Shown one piece after another: positions 58,236 through 64,000 of a stretch of 64,000 nt of DNA. Source of the DNA: Carettochelys insculpta. Its lineage: Eukaryota > Chordata > Testudines > Carettochelyidae. Numbering within the stretch: the first letter of the stretch is position 1; each line of letters starts with the position of its first letter. Location of the stretch: positions 29,658,501-29,722,500 of the forward strand of contig NC_134146.1 in assembly GCF_033958435.1 (NCBI RefSeq), read 5' to 3'. The position numbers and the translations under genes are program-made. A model generated the notes under the pieces. The model saw only the letters and a program-made list of their open reading frames with translations. It did not search any database and had not been told where the DNA came from.

Positions 58236-59578
58236 AGCATAATGTGCTTTTAAAGCATTGTAAATAATTGTTGTTTAAATTAAAGAGCACCTTTAATTTA
58301 GAAACAATTGAAAAAACAAGGTGTTAAAGCATTTCAAAATTTTATCAATCTCATTTCTGAAATGGAATAAGAACATTTCATATTGTTTGTAAATAATGCT
58401 GACTTTTGTCATGGCAAAAAAATGAGAAAAGCCATAAGTCTGTTATAGCAAAAATCTGTAGAGTCAGACCATATTTTTATTATAGCTAAGTTTATTCCAG
58501 TAGATTGGCTTAATAGTTTAAAATATATAATAGCAGAGTATCCTGCTCCATGTGAAGTTAGATATGTTCCATAAAATATTGGCTAGTATGTCTTATTTTG
58601 ATTAAGCATATTAAACATTCCTAAATTCTTTAGTTGTATAGGTGTTCTTTAATCTCTAAAGATAGTAAGGCTTTATACAAACAGTTGGAATGTACTACAG
58701 AAGCTTAATTAGCAGATCATTGGAGCATAAAAATTGCCATGTTGGATAATGTAGTCTATTGGCTAATATCAGATGCTTCAAAGAAAGGAGTGAGAAACAC
58801 TGTAGATGTGTAGAGGGCAATTATGCAGTCACCTGCCCACAGAGAAAATTTCTTTCTTGGAAGTATGAGAATGAGCCTTCCAAAGATCTAGGCTTTTTTA
58901 TTGTAGTTCTGAATATTTTTGTTGTTTTGTTGTTTAGATAAATAGACAATACTTTTGAATCCTATTAAGCTGTTGGTGTCAGTAATACCACCAGCTAATA
59001 GAATAGAGTTCCACCAGCTAATAGAACTAAATGTTTAATGTGAGAATGATCATCACTTTTTATTCAGGAAAAAATCCTCTAAAAGTTGTAGGTGGTAGGG
59101 ATTGTCACTACATTATGGCCACAGCAAATATTCTACCTTAGTTATACTTTGTAATGTTACCCTTCATACCCCTGAGTCCCAGTTCATTCTGCAAAGTCAG
59201 AATCCCTCACTATCATATTTAGTGAAGTAGTAAACTTTGGTTAAACATTTGGGCATCTGCATGCCTCTAGGCTACAGGCACGAATAAGAATTGCAGTGTA
59301 ATCTTTCTGTTTTGATGCCAGCCTTTTAGCTAAATCATTACAAAATTAAATAATAAAAATAAAAAATATTCAGTACCTATTTCCCCAAACTCACCATCCT
59401 CATTAGCTTCCTAACAGCAAAAGAGGGTATTAATCTGTTTTATTGGCCAAAAAACATTGTGTTTTGAAAGTGTTATGTATGTGGAGTGATGCTGTATGCT
59501 TATCCACTGTACTGGCAAATGACTCTATTTGCAAAAAAGGCACTTTGAAAGCAGCAGTTAAAACAGCATTTAGTATTA
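58236..59578. other. Intron 6 spacer, nothing recognised
   Basis: A short direct repeat, CCACCAGCTAATAGAA, occurs at about 58989 and 59011. No exon or element seen. Confidence 0.4.
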
Positions 59579-59662
59579 GTCTCAGAGGGGTAGCTGTGTC
59601 AGTCTATAGCTTCACAAAACCAAGCAAACAGTCCTGTAGCACCTTAAAGACTAACAATACTC
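59579..59662 (-). mobile_element. Penelope-like 3' tail fragment
   Basis: GTCTCAGAGGGGTAGCTGTG, CAGTCCTGTAGCACCTTAAAG and ACTAACAA are the reverse of the tail seen at 43720-44085 and 57693. It joins a DIRS-like block directly. Confidence 0.7.
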
Positions 59663-59664
59663 AC

Positions 59665-60250
59665 AGAGCCATCTCCATTTGGTCTCAGTTCTCTCAGTTC
59701 CTGCCATGGACCTTGCCACCCTTGATACATGGCAGAATCCCCAGGCAGTGGGCACAGGTGTTCCCTTTGTTATTCCCCATGCATTGGTAACTCTAATTTT
59801 AAATGCATATGATCTAAGTTGAGGGAAGCTGACTTCGAACATCTCAGGGCACAAGGCCTATGGTTCCTGGAGGAGCTCTCCTTGCATATCAAAGTCAGAG
59901 AGCTCAGAATTGTCTGACCCTTCACCCAACATAGCCAGGTCTATCCTCCAGAGGTGGGGGCTTACCCTTGTAGACCTGTTCACAAATGCAGAACAAGAGA
60001 AATGTCTGCAGTTTTACTCGCTACATGGTTACAGCCCAGACTTGCTCACAGATGCCTTCCTACTCCCATGGACAGAACACCTATTTTGTGTGTTTCCCAC
60101 TATTCTTCTTGTGTACAAGATCGTGCTGAAAGTCAATGGGACAAAGCAAGGCTTATTCTTATAGCCCCTACATGGCTGCATCAGCACTGGTTCTGCACTT
60201 TGTAGGACACGGCAGTAGTAACCTTGTTGCTATACATGCTCTGATCTTGC
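59665..60250 (+). mobile_element. DIRS-like retrotransposon remnant (RNase H region)
   Basis: In shifted frames the + strand encodes LRAQGLWFLEELSLHI (the RNase H part of DIRS polyproteins), then WGLTLVDLFTNAEQEKCLQF, SLHGYSPDLLTDAFLLPW, FPTILLVYKIVLKV and an ILIAPTW-like end. This matches the conserved run of W-x-P-x-x-D-L-F-A, D-A-F-x-x-x-W and I-A-P-x-W in DIRS elements. No tyrosine recombinase is present. Confidence 0.7.
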
Positions 60251-60312
60251 AAGATCACAGCCAGTTGCTCCATTTGAACCTCAAGGCCCTCCACCTAACC
60301 TGCACACACCTA

Positions 60313-60620
60313 CCCTGTGTCTACACGAGCCCCCTCCTTTCAGAAGGGACATGTTAATGAGCAGGTTGAAAAGATGCTAATGAGGCACTGCATATTCTGG
60401 TGTTAGGAAGAAGGAGCTTTCGAAAACTGGGGATGTCCTTTTGGAAAGTCCCGGTCTCCACGGGTGGCACGCCATTCGCAAAGCCACACTTTTGAAATTG
60501 CTGTGGCTGCCATTATGCTAATGAGGCGCTGCATATTTATGGCAGTGCCTCATTAGCATCTTTCGAACCCGCTCATTAACATGCCCCTTTGGAAAGGAAG
60601 GGGCTCTTGTAGACCCAGCC
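60313..60620. mobile_element. Palindromic MITE, 308 bp, CTA target duplication
   Basis: Starts CCCTGTGTCTACACGAGCC and ends GGGGCTCTTGTAGACCCAGCC. CTA flanks both sides (60310-60312, 60621-60623). Arms CCTTTCAGAAGGGACATGTTAATGAG and CTCATTAACATGCCCC are inverted. Confidence 0.8.
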
Positions 60621-61194
60621 CTAATGTGGAATGGACATGAGCAACACTTCTCGAAGAACAAAAGTTACAGAAAGGTTAATAGGCATTTTTACCAAACATT
60701 TTGCACATTAGTTACTGACATTATTTAAGAATATTTTCCTTTTCGTTCAATATCAGCAAAGTTAGTTGTGAATTTAATCAGTGGTGCTGAGTCAAAACTT
60801 CTTGCAGTATTACAGTGATTGCAGTAATGCTTTGAGTTCAACTAACTGTAACTGCCTTTGTTTATATTATTATATCTGTTATAGCCACATAAAGTTACAT
60901 GAAAATCAACTTGAGAAAATATTAAAATATTTACACCTTATATCAAGGGATGTGTAATGGTAAAAAGTTTTAATGATGTGTGTAAAAAAGGCACATGACA
61001 GAACTACAACAGTATTATCTAAATGATTATCATTATAGTGCCTGATCACCCCAGGCAGCATTGAGAGGGTCTATCGTATTAGGTACCAAAAACACAGAGT
61101 AAAAGATGGTTTCCACTGCAGAGATTTTAACCAAAAGATCATTCATCTTTGTGGAAAAGCTCATTTAGTTATGAATAGTATTTGTGGTTTCTAG

Positions 61195-61288
61195 GGAACT
61201 GATGCTGATTTCTCATCAGAACAGAACAGAGCACCTACAGGAAGCATTAAAACAGAGTATTCTGAATGAAGATAACTGGAAGGAAAAG
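61195..61288 (+). CDS. Coiled-coil gene, exon 7 (last one in window)
   Basis: A 94-nt exon after TTTGTGGTTTCTAG with an AG|GTGATA donor. It encodes ELMLISHQNRTEHLQEALKQ and a short acidic end, finishing on a codon boundary. It joins exon 6 as VLKQERELMLIS, which keeps the heptad pattern. No stop codon or polyadenylation region belonging to this gene was found afterwards, so the gene continues beyond the window. All seven exons together give about 940 coding bases with no frameshift or stop, which argues for an intact functional gene. Confidence 0.82.
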
Positions 61289-63372
61289 GTGATATTGTAC
61301 TTCTAGTTGGTATTGATTTTATATGTTGTCTTTAGTCCTAGTCACTTGTCAAGAAAATTTATTCAGAGCCAGATTTAACGTATCCAGTCTAAGCATGACT
61401 ATAGTGTTTTTTATTAAAAGTATTTTAATGGATAATCCCTAAACAGAGATTAAAGGCTGAACACAAAATATTTCAATATGATCATAATGTTTATTTTGCA
61501 GCACTTCATTGATAAATGAGATTGACCATTGTTGGCAAAGTTGTTATAAAAGTGCTCCTTTCTACTCCTGGGCATAGCTGCATTGAATACAAATCTATTT
61601 TAAAACCCCGAAGAAAAATGTGAAAGAAGAAATAATATCCAGACAAACAAAAGCTTTTGTCCATCAACCCACCATGTGTAACCTTAAACCCAGTATCAAT
61701 TAACTAAGTGGACTGTTTTATTTAGCATGTTGTGATTTATGAGATGTTAATTCTGGAGGTCTCACAAAACCAAAATGTTGTACCTTTTTATGTTCTTCTT
61801 CACAGCAAATAAGCAGAGAAACAATGAAATTCAGCTAAATTCTTACAATATAATTGAGTGCTGGATAAAGTTTAATATCATGCTCATTGCTTGGGGCAAT
61901 AGAAGAGTGAAGAAGTGATGATGACTGTTAAAACCTGTTCAATTCTGTTTTTGAAACATAGAGTTTGTCCTTTTGGTATAAGCCCGTAACTCTCATTAAC
62001 AGATCCTTGCAAGTTATGTGAATGCATGGTGAGAAAAATGGACCCCAAAACTAGTTATGCCATCTACAGAGTCAGGGCTGGCAACAGCAACAGTTATTTT
62101 CAGTTTAAGGATTTACCTTAAAGGAAATTAGAGATAGGTAAATTCTGATGTGACAAGCACAGAGCTAATAATAATCCCTCAATCCAGGAGTGTAGAAGGA
62201 GGTTTTGTTACTTAATTCTATTTCTACCCCTTCTAGTGTCTGTGTCTTTAAAGGAGTCCTTTACCATCTCTGCCAAATAGTCATCTGTTGCTAATTTGAT
62301 GCTGTTTTATACTTACTGCTCCTGCAAAGTAGAAATGTGTGAAAGTAAGGACTTCTTTTGATGAAACTTATTGTGTGAACTGTCTCCATTACATTTCAAG
62401 TGACTTCACACTCCTGCAATTGAACTTTTCTGTGAAATGGAGTGGCATTGGTTATCTTATTCATTGAATTATACGGAAGTGTGAAAAGCCACTTTCACAT
62501 AACATCTTTTTTTTCTTATTTTTGAATAGTAGTAAGACAGTGGTAGAAAGATAGTGACCACATTTTATGATTTGTCAGTGGAAGGAGTTGTGAGGCAGAA
62601 TAAAAACTTGTTAAATACACACACACAAACGTACACACTTTTTTGATAAGGACAAGTAGAAAAATGCAGTGACGATTGCAAATGAGGAAGAGGACAGTTA
62701 TCAAAAGGGGCAGGCAGAGATGATAGCTCTGGTTAAATTTGGGGGTAAATTACCTTGAAAGAGGACCAGGCTTTCCGATGTATGCCACAAAGACAGATGG
62801 TGGGAAAGTCATTAGTCATGGTTCTGGGATATGTATATGGGCTATGACATTCTGACAGTAAATTAAGGACATGCCCAAAGAAGTGTATTCAGTTCTACTT
62901 AAGCTCCCCAAACCTATGCTACACCAAGAAAAGAGAATTGCCTATTCTAAAAGCCAGTAAGTGCGTGTGGTATATGGACTACAGCAGGGTAGGGCAACAT
63001 TAGGCACCTCTTTTAACACAATCCACAAGCTAGATCCCTTCCTAGAGTTTATGTATAGGCCTAATATTACTGAAACAAATGCATCCCAGCATAGTGAGGT
63101 TACCTGTAGAGCATGCAGCACATCAGCCTCCGTGCATATATAAAACACTCAATGAACCAGCTTCCTCATTGCAAAACAGTATATACAATACATATTAAGC
63201 CAGCCTAAACACTGAAATAATGCATTAAAAATTAGGCATAGGGAAACTGCAAAAGTCTCTAAGTATGGTTTAGATAAACATCCATAAGTCAGAATAATGG
63301 GTTTGGTTTGGTTTTTTTCCCCATACCCATCAATCCTGTTTTCTCCAGCAGATGCTTTGAGACAATACTCAC
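61289..63372. other. Intron 7 start, nothing recognised
   Basis: An AGCAGGGTAGGGCAACATTAGG phrase near 62983 resembles a hAT end. No exon continuing the coiled-coil gene or the antisense gene was found. Confidence 0.4.
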
Positions 63373-63645
63373 CTCTGCAGGGTTCTGGCCTTCTTATCTA
63401 GTGTTGTCTTATTGGGAGTGAAGACTTTCATGCTATCATTTGGGAGATGATTTTTTTTCCTCTGCCTCTGACAGATGTAAGAAAAAGTATAAATTAACCT
63501 TTGCTTAGCCTCTTGAAGGCTAAACTTTTTAGGGAATCCTAAAAAAAATATTGTGGGATAAAACCCAACCAACTGATCTCTTTTTGAACAATGAGGAGAA
63601 AGTTTGCTCTTGAAAGACATCCAGCCATTTTGGAAAGGATTCCAC
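63373..63645 (-). CDS. Unidentified antisense gene, exon B
   Basis: On the minus strand an acceptor (GCATGTGTGGCTCAG) opens a 273-nt frame without stops that ends at AG|GTGAGT. The first base completes an Arg codon from exon A, and the exon ends two bases into the next codon, so phases agree and a further exon is expected at lower coordinates, which I did not find. Segments include WNPFQNGWMSFKSKLSPHCS and, later, a basic stretch with RQRKKNHLPND. A second possible acceptor (a run of T then AG, near 63531) would need a different incoming phase and is less likely. Function unknown. Confidence 0.5.
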
Positions 63646-63726
63646 CTGAGCCACACATGCAGCAAAATGGAAAAGATTTTCAATCTATGAAGAATCTCAC
63701 CAATTAATACCAAATACTTGACTTAC

Positions 63727-64000
63727 CTGTTACATCTGAAATCCTCTGATCTCTCTTTCACTTCATTGATAATCCATTGAGCATCCCTATCTGCAGTACA
63801 CCCACCACTGGATAGGTATTTTATTTTTTCACATCCCTTTAGTATCCAGATTTTTAAAGGGGCACATTCACTTGTACTTGCCTGTATCCGATCCACTATG
63901 TTCATGGGGCCTGAATTTAGTATTGTCTTGCTCAATGGGATCCCCTTTGAACTTTTGGCAACAACATCTCTGCTACTGTTATCAATGAAAACAGTGTTTC
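63727..64000 (-). CDS. Unidentified antisense gene, exon A (runs off the window)
   Basis: Read on the minus strand, the frame is open from the window edge for 91 codons and ends at a perfect AG|GTAAGT donor. Visible segments include SKGIPLSKTILNSGPMNIVD and, near the end, AQWIINEVKERSEDFRCN. Composition is mixed and not low-complexity; there is no signal peptide, membrane segment or motif I can name. Exon B follows after an 81-bp intron in a compatible phase. It is antisense to the coiled-coil gene's probable continuation, so the two genes either converge or overlap. An unrecognised transposon-derived ORF is the main alternative. Confidence 0.5.

Noticed and set aside
1..64000. CRISPR arrays, operons, prophage or bacterial mobile elements
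   Set aside because: No direct-repeat/spacer pattern, and the DNA is clearly intron-containing vertebrate sequence.

Overview
The window looks like vertebrate nuclear DNA, most likely from a turtle (cryptodire Testudines). It is AT-rich with long introns, and it carries a tRNA-headed SINE with a CR1-type tail of the kind described from turtles (41899-42101), several CR1 LINE pieces, PIF/Harbinger elements and their MITEs, Penelope-like tails, a DIRS-like remnant, and ancient L2 and MIR-like copies. The species call is inferred from the repeats. No bacterial-style genes are present; most open frames are chance frames or transposon remains.

Host genes. The main gene is on the + strand. Seven exons between 18743 and 61288 join in one frame through all six introns and encode about 313 residues of Glu/Lys/Leu-rich coiled coil. 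Both ends of the gene lie outside what I could find. LEKR1 is my best guess, from general resemblance only. A short candidate terminal exon of a different + strand gene sits at 9027-9086. At the right edge, two minus-strand exon-like frames (63727-64000 and 63373-63645) are separated by an 81-bp intron with good splice signals and matching phase. I do not recognise their product.

Layout. 1-5.3 kb holds a Harbinger MITE and a degraded LTR provirus with two related LTRs and nested repeats. 5.3-9 kb holds a possible hAT-type element swollen by a minisatellite, a second inverted-repeat element with 120-bp internal repeats, and a CR1 tail. 9-18.7 kb has the candidate terminal exon, a LINE reverse-transcriptase C-terminus, MITEs and a 31-bp minisatellite. 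18.7-61.3 kb is the coiled-coil gene, whose introns hold L2, a 2-kb CR1, hAT pieces, a Cry-type SINE, Penelope tails, and a complete-length but dead 4.48-kb PIF/Harbinger element (47441-51922) with TTA target duplications, a DDE transposase remnant and a convergent Myb/SANT-like remnant. 57-60.6 kb adds a Penelope GIY-YIG remnant, a DIRS remnant and two palindromic MITEs. 61.3-64 kb is intron plus the antisense exons.

The most notable points are the unidentified antisense exon pair, the full-length Harbinger element beside its own deletion derivative, the hAT-like MITE filled by a minisatellite, and the crowding of repeats against exons 2, 4 and 6. I found no clear new multi-gene system.
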